Part shown: positions 46,672 through 56,054 of the stretch, piece by piece
Layout: each line of letters starts with the position of its first letter
How positions within the stretch are numbered: the stretch's first letter is position 1
Assembly: GCA_031581145.1 (NCBI GenBank)
Contig: JAVLBP010000001.1
Span: forward strand, 124,001-188,000
DNA: 64,000 nucleotides
Source of the DNA: UBA8296 sp031581145
Lineage (GTDB): Bacteria > Bacteroidota > Rhodothermia > Balneolales > Balneolaceae
Direction: 5' to 3'
Position numbers and translations under genes: made by a program
Notes under the pieces: model-generated
What the model was told of the DNA's origin: nothing
What the model saw: only the letters and a program-made list of their open reading frames with translations
Databases searched by the model: none

Positions 46672-47732
46672 AGCATATCCATCTCATCCAGACAGGTGGC
46701 ACGATTGCCATGAATGTCAAGGATGGAAAAATGGTTTGGGATGATGACCGATTTACATCCTCATTTAATCAGGCGTTTCCCGAGTTAGAACATATCGCTC
46801 AACTTACCCATGAGTCTCTCTTCAGAGAGGATTCATCAGATATGCACCCAACCAACTGGGTCACACTGGCCCATGCCGTTCGATCTGCCGCTGCCACCTA
46901 TGACGGAGTCGTTATTTTGCATGGTACGGATACAATGGCCTTTACCGCCTCTGCCCTATCCTACACACTGAGTGATCTATCTATACCCATTATCTTGACA
47001 GGGAGTCAGGTACCTTTAAGTGTGCTACGCAGTGATGCTAGGCGGAATCTAATGAATGCTGTGGAGCTCGCTACCTATCCAATTCCTGAAGTCATGATTG
47101 CCTTCAACGACTCTCTTTATCGAGGGAATCGCACGACCAAGCTAAGCATTAACGAATTTAATGCCTTTTCCTCCCCTAATGAAGCTGTACTAGCAAAGGT
47201 TGGCACGTCTATTCAGTTTCAGCAAGCGTATAAAGGGCTTCTCAATGAACAAAAGGAGCCCGCAAAACGACCTTTTCCTGATCCGGTCCCGCGATTTACA
47301 CCCAACTTTGCACCTGAAGCACTCTCTGTGTTCCCTTTATTTCCCGGGTGGAAGCCGCAGCTACCTTTGCCACAAGGGGCTCATCAAACGCAAGCCCCAA
47401 ACATCGATGCAAATCATATAACGCAAGTCGCAATTCTTGAAGCTTATGGCAGTGGTAATGTGCCTACAAAGGATCCTGCGTCCGTGTTACCATTCGTTGA
47501 ACAATTTCTAGAGCACGGGCATCATGTTATTGTGCGTTCACAAGCGCTTTATGATACGGTGCAACTAAATGCATATGAGAGTGGCCGACAGCTGCAGAAC
47601 CTCGGTGTGGTATCCGCCGGAGATATGACGTACGAGTCTACGGTAACAAAAGCCATGCTTTGTGTTGCACAGACCTCATCGGCAGAGGAGTTCAAATATC
47701 TTTTTGAAACACCTTACTGCGGGGATCGGTAA
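46668..47732 (+). CDS. Type I L-asparaginase
   Basis: 354 residues from a GTG that overlaps the previous stop. IQTGGTIAM contains the first catalytic Thr and ILHGTDTMAFTASAL the second; LTGSQVPLSVLRSDARRNL is conserved in the family. No signal peptide, so cytoplasmic. It hydrolyses asparagine to aspartate and ammonia. The C-terminal domain begins near VAILEAYGSGNVPTKD. It converges on the HU gene. Confidence 0.93.
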   Translation: MKHIHLIQTGGTIAMNVKDGKMVWDDDRFTSSFNQAFPELEHIAQLTHESLFREDSSDMHPTNWVTLAHAVRSAAATYDGVVILHGTDTMAFTASALSYTLSDLSIPIILTGSQVPLSVLRSDARRNLMNAVELATYPIPEVMIAFNDSLYRGNRTTKLSINEFNAFSSPNEAVLAKVGTSIQFQQAYKGLLNEQKEPAKRPFPDPVPRFTPNFAPEALSVFPLFPGWKPQLPLPQGAHQTQAPNIDANHITQVAILEAYGSGNVPTKDPASVLPFVEQFLEHGHHVIVRSQALYDTVQLNAYESGRQLQNLGVVSAGDMTYESTVTKAMLCVAQTSSAEEFKYLFETPYCGDR

Positions 47733-47754
47733 GGAGTTAATCGGCAAGCAACTC

Positions 47755-48039
47755 TCAAGACTGCGTGTTTTTTACACTCTCTTTAATTTCTTTAGAGAAC
47801 TTAAACGTCGGTACGTTTTGTGGCGGCAAGTGGACTTCTACATTGGTTTTTGGATTACGCGCTTTTCTTGCTGCACGCTCAACCACTTTAAATACACCAA
47901 AACCACGGAGTTCAATGGTTTCCCCACGCTCCATAGATTCAGATACTGTTTGTAAAAAACCGTTTACAACTTCTTCGGTGTCTTTTTTTGTGAGCCCCAG
48001 TGAGGAGGATATTACATCTACGATGTCTGCTTTTGTCAT
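47755..48039 (-). CDS. HU/IHF-family DNA-binding protein
   Basis: 94 residues. The opening MTKADIVDVISSSLGLTKKD, ETIELRGFGVFKVVERAARK and the DNA-binding arm RKARNPKTNVEVHLPP are characteristic. It bends and compacts DNA. The RKARNPKT arm and length do not separate HU from IHF. An AGGAG ribosome site lies ten bases before the ATG. Confidence 0.95.
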   Translation of the reverse strand: MTKADIVDVISSSLGLTKKDTEEVVNGFLQTVSESMERGETIELRGFGVFKVVERAARKARNPKTNVEVHLPPQNVPTFKFSKEIKESVKNTQS

Positions 48040-48098
48040 AATGAACGTCTCCTTAGTGATGATACTGATCAGTTATCCACGCAAGTTCGTAAATCTTT

Positions 48099-48114
48099 TA
48101 TTACATTGGTAATA
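48099..48114. promoter_or_regulatory. Short perfect palindrome upstream of the AgcS gene
   Basis: TATTAC-ATTG-GTAATA forms a 6-bp inverted repeat in the 111-bp divergent gap between the HU and AgcS genes. It could be an operator, but AT-rich palindromes of this size arise by chance. Confidence 0.2.
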
Positions 48115-48150
48115 CTTTTTTAACACTGCCTCTCAGAACCTTTATCGCAC

Positions 48151-49788
48151 ATGGACGCACTCGAATCGGTTGTTGACTTTCTAAACAACCTTGTATGGAA
48201 TACGCCCTCTGCAATCCCTGTAATGATCATAGCACTTTTGAGCTACGGTCTATTTATTACAATCCGTCTTGGGTTCATTCAATTAAGACAATTTGGTCAT
48301 GGGCTTAAGGTTGTTCGTGGAGCTTATGACAATCCTGATGAGACTGGCGATGTAAACCATTTCCAAGCGTTATCTACGGCACTCTCAGCAACTGTAGGCA
48401 TTGGCAATATTGCCGGTGTGGCCATTGCGATTCATTATGGAGGTCCTGGGGCACTTTTTTGGATGTGGATCACGGCATTCTTGGGTATGGCGGTTAAATA
48501 TTCAGAGTGTTTGCTTGCGATCAAATATAGAGTCCAAAATACGGATGGTAGCGTCTCTGGTGGCCCGATGTATTACATCGAAAAAGGGCTTGGGGCAAAC
48601 TGGAAATGGCTGGCAGTATCCTTTGCGGTCTTGGCCGTTATTTGTTCTTTCCTAACAGGGAATGCCGTCCAGGCCAACACTGTAGCAGATACCCTTCAAT
48701 CGACGTTTTTAGTGCCAAAATATGCCACAGGCATTATAACGGCATCTGTAGTAGGTATTGTAATTATTGGCGGGATTAAGCGTATTGGCCAAGTCACAGC
48801 TCGCCTAACACCTCTCATGGGACTCGTTTATGTGGCTGGAGCCCTTGTGATTCTTATTCTAAATGCAGACCAAATTCTTCCAGGCCTTTGGCTCATCGTA
48901 TCCAGTGCGTTTAACCCAACGACAGGAGCCTACGGTGTTGGCTCAGGAGCGTTTATGCTCACGATGGTTTGGGGAATTAAACGGGGACTGTTCTCAAATG
49001 AGGCAGGTCAGGGATCTGCACCCATTGCTCATGGAGCCGCAAAAACAGAAGAACCTGTACGTGAAGGGGTTGTAGCCCTACTAGAGCCATTTATTGACAC
49101 TCTTGTCATATGCACCATGACAGGGCTTGTGATCATTACAACAGGTGTTTGGGACCAAAAGCATCCTAGCTCTTTTACACCTATTAATGCTGAAGTTGAG
49201 TATGTCGTTGATGATACCATGGATCCAGAATCCACAACACTCATTGTGGAGGATGGTGAGGTAACAAATGGCTCCATCATCTTTAACGATGTCGCGATTG
49301 AGCCACTTTATGTGGACGACGCAAACACCGAGACGTTTACTGGCCTTATCAATGTGGGTGACGATGTCTCGTTTACGACAATGGACGACGAGGAGGTTGG
49401 CCGCTTACATGGTGCGGTCATTGAAAATGGTGCCCCACTAACTGCTCTTGCGTTTGAAGCTGGGTTGCCCTTTGACGGGGGTCGATATATCGTCACCATT
49501 TGTGTGTTAATGTTTGCCATATCCACGTCGATCAGCTGGAGTTATTATGGCGATAGGGCGATTCAATATATCGCAGGTGATCGCTCGATTTTACCCTACA
49601 AAGTGATCTACATTGCCATGCACTTTATAGGAGCAGTCTTGACTCTCGAAGTCATATGGGCGATTGGAGATGTTGCGTTGGGTCTGATGACGTTTCCCAA
49701 CTTAATCGCATTGTTTGCTCTTTCTGGTGTGGTGTACAAAACGACCAAGGAGTATTTTGATCGTATGGCAACGTCCAGTGACGACTAA
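48151..49788 (+). CDS. Alanine/glycine:cation symporter (AgcS family)
   Basis: 545 residues, about 450 being usual. Family motifs are LSATVGIGNIAGVAIAIHYG, GPGALFWMWITAFLGMAVKY, GGPMYYIEKGLG, GLFSNEAGQGSAPIAH and SWSYYGDRAIQY. Sodium- or proton-driven uptake of alanine or glycine is expected. An acidic, beta-rich insert of roughly 90 residues (about 333-426, with NAEVEYVVDD and DDVSFTTMDDEEVG) lies between membrane helices, probably on the periplasmic side. It diverges from the HU gene. Confidence 0.9.
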   Translation: MDALESVVDFLNNLVWNTPSAIPVMIIALLSYGLFITIRLGFIQLRQFGHGLKVVRGAYDNPDETGDVNHFQALSTALSATVGIGNIAGVAIAIHYGGPGALFWMWITAFLGMAVKYSECLLAIKYRVQNTDGSVSGGPMYYIEKGLGANWKWLAVSFAVLAVICSFLTGNAVQANTVADTLQSTFLVPKYATGIITASVVGIVIIGGIKRIGQVTARLTPLMGLVYVAGALVILILNADQILPGLWLIVSSAFNPTTGAYGVGSGAFMLTMVWGIKRGLFSNEAGQGSAPIAHGAAKTEEPVREGVVALLEPFIDTLVICTMTGLVIITTGVWDQKHPSSFTPINAEVEYVVDDTMDPESTTLIVEDGEVTNGSIIFNDVAIEPLYVDDANTETFTGLINVGDDVSFTTMDDEEVGRLHGAVIENGAPLTALAFEAGLPFDGGRYIVTICVLMFAISTSISWSYYGDRAIQYIAGDRSILPYKVIYIAMHFIGAVLTLEVIWAIGDVALGLMTFPNLIALFALSGVVYKTTKEYFDRMATSSDD

Positions 49789-49802
49789 AGATTTATAGAT
49801 CG

Positions 49803-50417
49803 ATGAAAGTCTTGGATCACGCACTTGTCCACCACGATTTATGTGCGCTGCGTGCTGCCTCATCCCCCATTGAGGTTTACAGAAACGCGAGCAACCGTAT
49901 ATCCACTCTTTTGATTGCAGAAGCGCTCAAACATGTAAACACATCCAATGTGTCGGTTCAAACCCCTCTAACCAAGACGGAAGGACGCAGAATTCAAGAC
50001 GACGTGATCGCTGTGGCTGTCTTAAGAGCTGGATTAGCGATGATGGATCCCTTCGCGAAATTGTATCCTCTCGTGAAGGTTGCACATCTCGGCTTTGAGC
50101 GTAATGAGCAAACGCATGAAGCTCGGTGCTATTATCAAAGTTTCCCCCCCATCAGTGAATCATCCAAATTGTTTGTTTGTGACCCTATGTTAGCTACGGG
50201 TGGCACCATTTGTCAATGTATTGACCGCTGCAAAGAATATGGAGCGCAGCATATTCATGTCGTTAGCCTCATTGGGGCTCCCGAAGGAGTGGCACGAGTC
50301 GAGAGTGAGCATCCAGATTGCCCCATTACATTAGCGACCTTGGACTCACATCTCAATGATCAAGCCTACATTGTACCTGGTTTAGGTGATGCAGGGGATA
50401 GAACCTACGGCACATAA
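49803..50417 (+). CDS. upp: Uracil phosphoribosyltransferase
   Basis: 204 residues. The PRPP-binding loop is LFVCDPMLATGGTICQCIDR, and the C-terminal uracil-recognition segment is YIVPGLGDAGDRTYGT. The N-terminal LIAEALKHVNTSNVSVQTPL also fits the family. It salvages uracil to UMP in the cytoplasm. It lies 14 bases after the symporter gene and 9 before the HAD gene. Confidence 0.95.
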   Translation: MKVLDHALVHHDLCALRAASSPIEVYRNASNRISTLLIAEALKHVNTSNVSVQTPLTKTEGRRIQDDVIAVAVLRAGLAMMDPFAKLYPLVKVAHLGFERNEQTHEARCYYQSFPPISESSKLFVCDPMLATGGTICQCIDRCKEYGAQHIHVVSLIGAPEGVARVESEHPDCPITLATLDSHLNDQAYIVPGLGDAGDRTYGT

Positions 50418-50426
50418 CCCCCTGTT

Positions 50427-51296
50427 ATGGCGCGAGAACACATTGAATACTTTGTATCAGACGTTGATGGGTGTCTAGCCACACCCTTTCAAGAGCCTGA
50501 CTGGGACGCTCTTAGTCAATTACGGGCGTATCATCAACGTGCGCGACGTGATCGGCAGACCAAGGGACACTCTCCCTATCCCCTACTTTCCATTTGCACG
50601 GGTCGCCCCTTAGCCTATACCGAGGCGTTAACTCAATGGCTGGGCGTTCGCACACCTTTTGTTTTTGAAAGTGCTTTGGTCTTTGACCTTGAATCGTATC
50701 AAATTTCAGGAGCGGCTACTCATCGACATGCATGGATTCAAGCAGACCCTACCCATATTCATACGATCACAGCTAGTGGAGACTACGAGCTTGATACGTT
50801 TTCATCGCTTTCACAACACCCTGTTGTTCAGGATATACGCCTCGTGAAAGAGTGGTTTCTCAATGATGTGATCCCAAGGTATCCAGAAATGTCGATTGAG
50901 TTTGCAAAGATTTTGGATGCAGGATTGGTGTGCCATGACCCTAGTCTGGTAGATCTTGTTGAAAAAGAGACACAAGAATATCTAAAACAGCTTGATTTAG
51001 ATCATCTTGAAATCCATACCACAGATGTTTCCATCAATGTTCTTCTTGGTGGGAATAACAAAGGGTTGGGGCTCCGGCTCTTAGCAAACACCTTTCAGAC
51101 ACCACTCTCCCAAATTGCGTACATCGGTGATAGTAGTGGGGATATTCCCGCACTTGATGTGGTTGGACGCCCCTTCACCCCTTCCAATGCACGAAAGAGT
51201 GTGCGTGAACAAAAGCATTACCATCATCTGTCAACCCACACAACGGCCTCCGTCTTGGAAGCATATGAAATTTGTGTAAAGGAAAATAAAGGGTAA
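50427..51296 (+). CDS. HAD-superfamily hydrolase (Cof/phosphoglycolate phosphatase-like)
   Basis: 289 residues. The four HAD motifs are visible: nucleophile in FVSDVDGCLA, LSICTGRPLAYTEAL, the Lys in GGNNKGLGLRLLA and GDSSGDIPALDVVG. The layout with TGRPLAYTEAL and a large cap resembles archaeal-type phosphoglycolate phosphatases and sucrose-phosphate phosphatases. Substrate unknown; adjacency to upp may suggest a nucleotide, but that is weak. Confidence 0.8.
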   Translation: MAREHIEYFVSDVDGCLATPFQEPDWDALSQLRAYHQRARRDRQTKGHSPYPLLSICTGRPLAYTEALTQWLGVRTPFVFESALVFDLESYQISGAATHRHAWIQADPTHIHTITASGDYELDTFSSLSQHPVVQDIRLVKEWFLNDVIPRYPEMSIEFAKILDAGLVCHDPSLVDLVEKETQEYLKQLDLDHLEIHTTDVSINVLLGGNNKGLGLRLLANTFQTPLSQIAYIGDSSGDIPALDVVGRPFTPSNARKSVREQKHYHHLSTHTTASVLEAYEICVKENKG

Positions 51297-51359
51297 CGCT
51301 TAGTTAACATCGCGGAGATACTTTTAGCATTATTACACCTAATGTGTCAATTCTCTGTT

Positions 51360-53315
51360 ATGAAAGCCTCCTTTCTTTTACTCCTTTCCCTTCTTCTCAC
51401 AGGATACGCCACAGCTCAAGATTCATCTACACAAAACACAGATACTCAAACAGCAGATTCTAATCCAACAGATCCGCAATCTGAGAATGAGCATTTTGTC
51501 AAGTTTAGATCACAAGTTGATACCGTCTCACCCTACTTCAAAGTATCGAAAGGTTCGACTTCTAAGAACCCTTGGAGTCATCTAGACTTCTATAATCAAG
51601 CAGAAAATTTCCAGTTTGCGATCGTCACCGATCGAACAGGCGGAGAGCGTCCAGGCATATTCTCAGTTGGTATTGAAAAATTGAACTTAATGAAGCCTGA
51701 ATTTGTGATGAGCGTGGGGGATCTCATTGAAGGGTACACCGATGATGTTGACCAACTCAATCGTGAATGGGATGAGTTCACTGGATTTATCGATCAGCTA
51801 GAGACCCCATTCTTTTACGTGCCGGGGAATCACGATATCACCAATGAAGTCATGGAGGAGATATGGGAGGAGCGTTTTGGTCGCACCTACTATCATTTCA
51901 TCTATAATGATGTCCTTTTTCTAGCACTCAATAGTGAAGAGGCTATCCAAGGTTCTGGGGGTGGTGGAATTGAAGACGAGCAGTATGAATACATCAAAAA
52001 AGTGCTGGACATGCATCCAGATGTACGCTGGACGATGGTCTTTACGCACCAACCCATGTGGGTATATGAGGATCCTAGACGTTGGTGGGACGTTGAAGCA
52101 TTGCTTGCGGATCGCAACCACACCGTGTTTGCTGGACACTACCATAACTACGTGAAGCGTGAACGAAACAACGCGAACTATTACACGCTTGCCACAACTG
52201 GAGGTGGAAGCCGCATGAGAGGGCCCCTGTTTGGCGAATTTGATCATATTGTATGGGTAACAATGACCGATAATGGTCCCGTTGTGGCGAATCTGCTTTT
52301 AGATGGAATTCTAGATGATGACATTCGGACCGAAGAACTTGCCGACATGGTCAATATGGTCTCCTCTGAGGTAGCTATGACAATACAACCGATCTTTGAT
52401 CATACTGTCACACAACAGAAATACACGGCCAAAATTCAAAATTACAGCAATTCCCCCATGAAGGCTGACCTTCAGGTGATGGATGGAACTGGGGCAGAAA
52501 CGGTGCAGACCATCCCACTTGATCTAGACCCCAATTCGGTAGTGATGCAAGACTTTTCGGTCAACCATACCGATCCAATCCAAGTAAAAGCCTCGTATGA
52601 GTATGCATTTGATGGATATCCTGACCTAGAAACAGATCAAACCGTCACGCTAAAACCTCAGTTTTTCCACACACTGGCCGAAACCGATCGCCGTGTCAAA
52701 GTTGATGGAGATTTATCTGAATGGGCTCAGTTGCGATACTCGAGTGCATTTGCCCTTGATATGGAAACAGAGTCACCCGTAGAGTCTGACAATGGCTTCC
52801 GCTTTGATGTCTCAATGAAAGGTAGGAAGCTCGTCGTCGCTGTAGAGGTGACGGATGACGAATACTATGTTCCGGGAGGAAATCCTCTTAATCAGGATGG
52901 AATTGGTATTATTATTGATGCCAATCCATTGGATAAAAGCTCCCAAAACAATCTGGATCAAGAAAAGGTCTTCGAAGACTGGTTCCCCTTATTAATCACT
53001 CCGTCTGACGATGAGGTTAATGAATTAGCCTATCAGTCTATGATTGGCAAATACATGTCGGGTGCGCTGAAACGGACCCCCACGGGCTATACAGCAGAGT
53101 TCGAAATGCCTCTCAAGGCAATTATGCGACGTATGACCGAGGGGGATGGCACCTTTAGACTCAACGTACTGATGAATGACTTTGACCGTAATGGAGAGTC
53201 TCATGTGACGCTCGGGTGGAAACCCTCATGGGATCAACCAACCAGCGCTCTTGGATCTGGAACCTTCGCCTTTGATCCTGAAGACGCTATTGAGGACAAC
53301 ACAATCGAAGAATAA
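51360..53315 (+). CDS. Secreted metallophosphoesterase with C-terminal CBM9-like domain
   Basis: 651 residues from the ATG at 51360, which opens a signal peptide (KASFLLLLSLLLTGYATAQ). The phosphoesterase domain spans about 80-320: FAIVTDRTGG, SVGDLIEG, YVPGNHDIT, FTHQPMWVYE and AGHYHNY. The first motif reads DRT where most members have DxH. The C-terminal part (about 440-640) looks like a CBM9/DOMON sandwich (VKVDGDLSEWAQL, LNQDGIGIIIDANP). Probably periplasmic or surface-located; substrate unknown. A TonB receptor follows. Confidence 0.8.
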   Translation: MKASFLLLLSLLLTGYATAQDSSTQNTDTQTADSNPTDPQSENEHFVKFRSQVDTVSPYFKVSKGSTSKNPWSHLDFYNQAENFQFAIVTDRTGGERPGIFSVGIEKLNLMKPEFVMSVGDLIEGYTDDVDQLNREWDEFTGFIDQLETPFFYVPGNHDITNEVMEEIWEERFGRTYYHFIYNDVLFLALNSEEAIQGSGGGGIEDEQYEYIKKVLDMHPDVRWTMVFTHQPMWVYEDPRRWWDVEALLADRNHTVFAGHYHNYVKRERNNANYYTLATTGGGSRMRGPLFGEFDHIVWVTMTDNGPVVANLLLDGILDDDIRTEELADMVNMVSSEVAMTIQPIFDHTVTQQKYTAKIQNYSNSPMKADLQVMDGTGAETVQTIPLDLDPNSVVMQDFSVNHTDPIQVKASYEYAFDGYPDLETDQTVTLKPQFFHTLAETDRRVKVDGDLSEWAQLRYSSAFALDMETESPVESDNGFRFDVSMKGRKLVVAVEVTDDEYYVPGGNPLNQDGIGIIIDANPLDKSSQNNLDQEKVFEDWFPLLITPSDDEVNELAYQSMIGKYMSGALKRTPTGYTAEFEMPLKAIMRRMTEGDGTFRLNVLMNDFDRNGESHVTLGWKPSWDQPTSALGSGTFAFDPEDAIEDNTIEE

Positions 53316-53357
53316 CACAGTCTATATCATCAAGCCAAAGCAACTTGTTAAAAACTT

Positions 53358-53378
53358 GTTCAGGTCAAAGAACTGAAC
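53358..53378. promoter_or_regulatory. Inverted repeat upstream of the TonB receptor gene
   Basis: GTTCAG at 53358-53363 and CTGAAC at 53373-53378 form a perfect 6-bp dyad with a 9-base centre, 40 bases before the receptor start. No T-run follows, so it is more likely an operator than a terminator. Support is weak. Confidence 0.25.
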
Positions 53379-53417
53379 GCACAATCATACGCTCACACCT
53401 ACCCAATCTCACCTATC

Positions 53418-55964
53418 ATGAAAATCCTTTTCTCTCTCGCAATTTCTGTTCTTCTAGCTACCACAGCTTTTGCCCAAAATGTCTCCCTCTCGGGCCGTAT
53501 TGTCTCAGAAACAGATGAATCCCTTATTGGAGCGACCGTTCTTCTTGAAACATCTTCCGGTGAGTTTGTGGCTGGAGCTTCGGCTGACCAAAACGGTGTA
53601 TTCCGATTGGAGGCAAGCGCTGGAAACTATCAATTAACAGCCTCTTATGTAGGTTATCGAACGTATGACGAAGCCATTGAATTGAATGGTGATCAAACAA
53701 TTACCATCGTTTTGGAAGAAAATGACCTTGAGTTGCGTGAAGTGGTCGTGACGACACAAAAGCGCGCTCAAAGCAATATCGACGTTCCTGTAGCGGTAAG
53801 TAATGTCTCTGCTGAGTTCATAAGTGAAGCCAATCTTGAATCCTTTGCCTCCCTTTCAGACTACGTGCCAGGTGTCCAAGTTCAAGAGCAGGTGGTTATT
53901 CTACCAAGCTATGTGATTCGTGGGATTACATCTGATAATTCCAGTCTAGCGGTGGAAAATCGAGTTTCTGTTTTTCAGGATAATATCTCCATCTCCAAAG
54001 CGATTAGTGCATACGTTGAGTTTTTTGATATTGATCGAGTAGAAGTCGTTAAAGGGCCTCATGGCACGCTATTTGGTCGTGCAGCACAAATTGGAGCCAT
54101 CCAAATTGTGACGAAGAAACCTACGGCTCGTACAGGTGGTAATGTCACACTTGGTTTGGGAAATTACGGGCAAGAGTATGTCCAGGCTACCTTTAACGCC
54201 CCTCTCATTGAAGACAAGCTATTTGGTCGCGCCGCCATCGTCTACAATCAACGCGATGGCTATGTAGAAAACCTTGCCGGAGGAGACTTACAAGGGAAAA
54301 ATACCTTTGCTGCAAGAGTTAGCTACCGTTATATCCCCACCGATAAAATCGTAGCCGATCTTATTCTTAATTACCAAAAAGATGACACCCCAGGAACCTC
54401 CTTCAAGAGTGGCGTTCATGCACCCACCGGCGGTACACTTGACGCAAGTGACCCAGCAGCAATGGAGTCTGGTGAAGATCTGCGAGCTTTCCGTGATGTC
54501 TTCGGTCTTACCTTGAATGTCACAGCTGATCTCTCAGAAACGGTTTCTTTAACCTCTAATACAGGTTTTCGCCAACTCACGGGAGGCGAGGTATTTGACG
54601 CGGATGGAACCCTTGCCAAATTAATCCTTCTTGGTGGATCCTCAGAATATTCACAGTTCTCTCAGGAATTACGCTTCAATTACACAACCAACCGCGTAAA
54701 CATCGCGGCGGGTGCAAGCTATTTTACCGATCAAGGTGAATCTAGCTACACTCTGTTTTCCGATGATCGAAGCTTTTTTGCCTTAAATGCTGGCCTTGGC
54801 ATGATTATAGATGGGCAACCCAATTTTAGCTTCTGCTTTCCATCGCCTGAGCAATGTGCATTGCTTGGACCGACTGGCCCCGTGGTGAATCCCGCAACCG
54901 GAGGGTTTGTCTTGCTCAATAACAATGTAGAAGAGAATTTTACTGATGGCGCGGATAACTCATCCTTTGATCTATTTGCGGACATTGAATTTGATCTAAC
55001 TGATTATCTATCACTGGGAGCTGGATATCGTCATACTTGGGAGTCTCTAGAAACGATGTATCACCGCCCTACACCACAGCCAAAAGATGCTTCTGTGCTA
55101 AGTCCTACTGGACGCTTAATCACGCCTGTGCCAACGTCTGAACGTCTCTACGCCTCAGATGATTTTAGTGCCTCACTATATCGTGCGACGCTCAAAATCA
55201 AACCAATTGATGCATTCAGTCTCTATGGAACAGTTTCGACGGGTCGCCGCCCATACATTATCCAATTTAATGGGCAAGGGGTTGCAGAAACCTTGGACGA
55301 CGAAAACGTTTTGAGTTATGAAGCTGGGTTTAAAGCCTTTGCACTGGACAGTCGGTTAGAGTTCAACGCCAGTGTCTTTACGTATGAGTGGACAAACTTT
55401 ATCACGGATCTTCCAGACGGTCTCCTTTTTGAAGTCACCGACGCAGGAGCTGCTTCTGCAGTTGGGTTTGAAACCGAGCTTCGTGCACTGATTGCTCCCT
55501 TTATGGCCGTCTATGGGAATTATGCCTACATGGATGCCACATTTGATGATGAAGACAGTGACGGGCAACCACAAGCCTATGCTGGCAATACGTTTCGGTT
55601 AACGCCTGAACACTCTGGAGCCGTAGGGCTACGATTCTTTGCTGACTTTGAAAAGGCTCAGTTTGTGCTAAATCCAAACGTCACATTCAAGTCACAGCAC
55701 TATTTTGATGATAATAATGCTACGATGTATATGAATGAGCTTGGTCAAACGTTTGCACTTGAGGAAGATGGATACAATCTTGCCAACCTTACGGCAGCCT
55801 TAACGCTTAAAGAATCAGGGGTGACCTTTTCCTTCTTTGCCAATAATTTGTTTGATGAGACCTATCTGATTGATGCAGGGAACACTGGTGGGTCAGTCGG
55901 CCTACCTACGCTCGTAGCAGGTCCAAGACGATTTGTTGGGACAAAAGTGACCTTTGAGTTTTAA
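53418..55964 (+). CDS. TonB-dependent outer-membrane receptor
   Basis: 848 residues with signal peptide (ISVLLATTAFAQ). An N-terminal carboxypeptidase-regulatory-like domain (about 20-105, VSLSGRIVSETDESLIGATV) precedes the plug (LREVVVTTQKRAQSNIDVPV, VEVVKGPHGTLFGRAAQIGA, IQIVTKKP), then a beta-barrel ending in Phe (GTKVTFEF). It imports a large or scarce ligand using TonB energy. The plug resembles siderophore-type receptors, but the ligand is not readable. No SusD partner is adjacent. Confidence 0.93.
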   Translation: MKILFSLAISVLLATTAFAQNVSLSGRIVSETDESLIGATVLLETSSGEFVAGASADQNGVFRLEASAGNYQLTASYVGYRTYDEAIELNGDQTITIVLEENDLELREVVVTTQKRAQSNIDVPVAVSNVSAEFISEANLESFASLSDYVPGVQVQEQVVILPSYVIRGITSDNSSLAVENRVSVFQDNISISKAISAYVEFFDIDRVEVVKGPHGTLFGRAAQIGAIQIVTKKPTARTGGNVTLGLGNYGQEYVQATFNAPLIEDKLFGRAAIVYNQRDGYVENLAGGDLQGKNTFAARVSYRYIPTDKIVADLILNYQKDDTPGTSFKSGVHAPTGGTLDASDPAAMESGEDLRAFRDVFGLTLNVTADLSETVSLTSNTGFRQLTGGEVFDADGTLAKLILLGGSSEYSQFSQELRFNYTTNRVNIAAGASYFTDQGESSYTLFSDDRSFFALNAGLGMIIDGQPNFSFCFPSPEQCALLGPTGPVVNPATGGFVLLNNNVEENFTDGADNSSFDLFADIEFDLTDYLSLGAGYRHTWESLETMYHRPTPQPKDASVLSPTGRLITPVPTSERLYASDDFSASLYRATLKIKPIDAFSLYGTVSTGRRPYIIQFNGQGVAETLDDENVLSYEAGFKAFALDSRLEFNASVFTYEWTNFITDLPDGLLFEVTDAGAASAVGFETELRALIAPFMAVYGNYAYMDATFDDEDSDGQPQAYAGNTFRLTPEHSGAVGLRFFADFEKAQFVLNPNVTFKSQHYFDDNNATMYMNELGQTFALEEDGYNLANLTAALTLKESGVTFSFFANNLFDETYLIDAGNTGGSVGLPTLVAGPRRFVGTKVTFEF

Positions 55965-55974
55965 TCACTTCGAT

Positions 55975-55998
55975 GATTGTGGAGGTGCGGGGAGTCGA
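55975..55998. repeat. Left copy of a 24-bp direct repeat (att-like, copy of the tmRNA 3' end)
   Basis: GATTGTGGAGGTGCGGGGAG plus TCGA, identical to 56606-56629. The right copy is the authentic tmRNA 3' end with five extra bases outside it. The identity beyond the gene and the toxin-antitoxin pair in between point to a site-specific insertion. Confidence 0.85.
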
Positions 55999-56013
55999 GT
56001 TACTTCGACTCCC
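55990..56013 (+). terminator. Terminator-like hairpin after the TonB receptor gene
   Basis: GGGAGTCGA (55990-55998) pairs with TCGACTCCC (56005-56013) across a six-base loop, and a T-rich run (TGTCTTCTATTCTGTTT) follows. The left arm is part of the duplicated tmRNA end, so the hairpin arose at the att-like copy. It would end the receptor transcript, and could also act on the opposite strand for the toxin gene. Confidence 0.6.
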
Positions 56014-56054
56014 TGTCTTCTATTCTGTTTATTGAGCTAATAAAACAAAAACGA

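Noticed and set aside
48073..48081. DnaA box (TTATCCACG) near the HU gene
   Set aside because: A single imperfect match with no cluster, no dnaA and no AT-rich unwinding region.
51921..52247. 108-residue open frame antisense to the metallophosphoesterase
   Set aside because: Shadow of the conserved catalytic region.
55965..56054. A second, truncated tmRNA or a tRNA gene
   Set aside because: Only the last 19 nt of tmRNA plus flank are present; no acceptor partner or arms follow.
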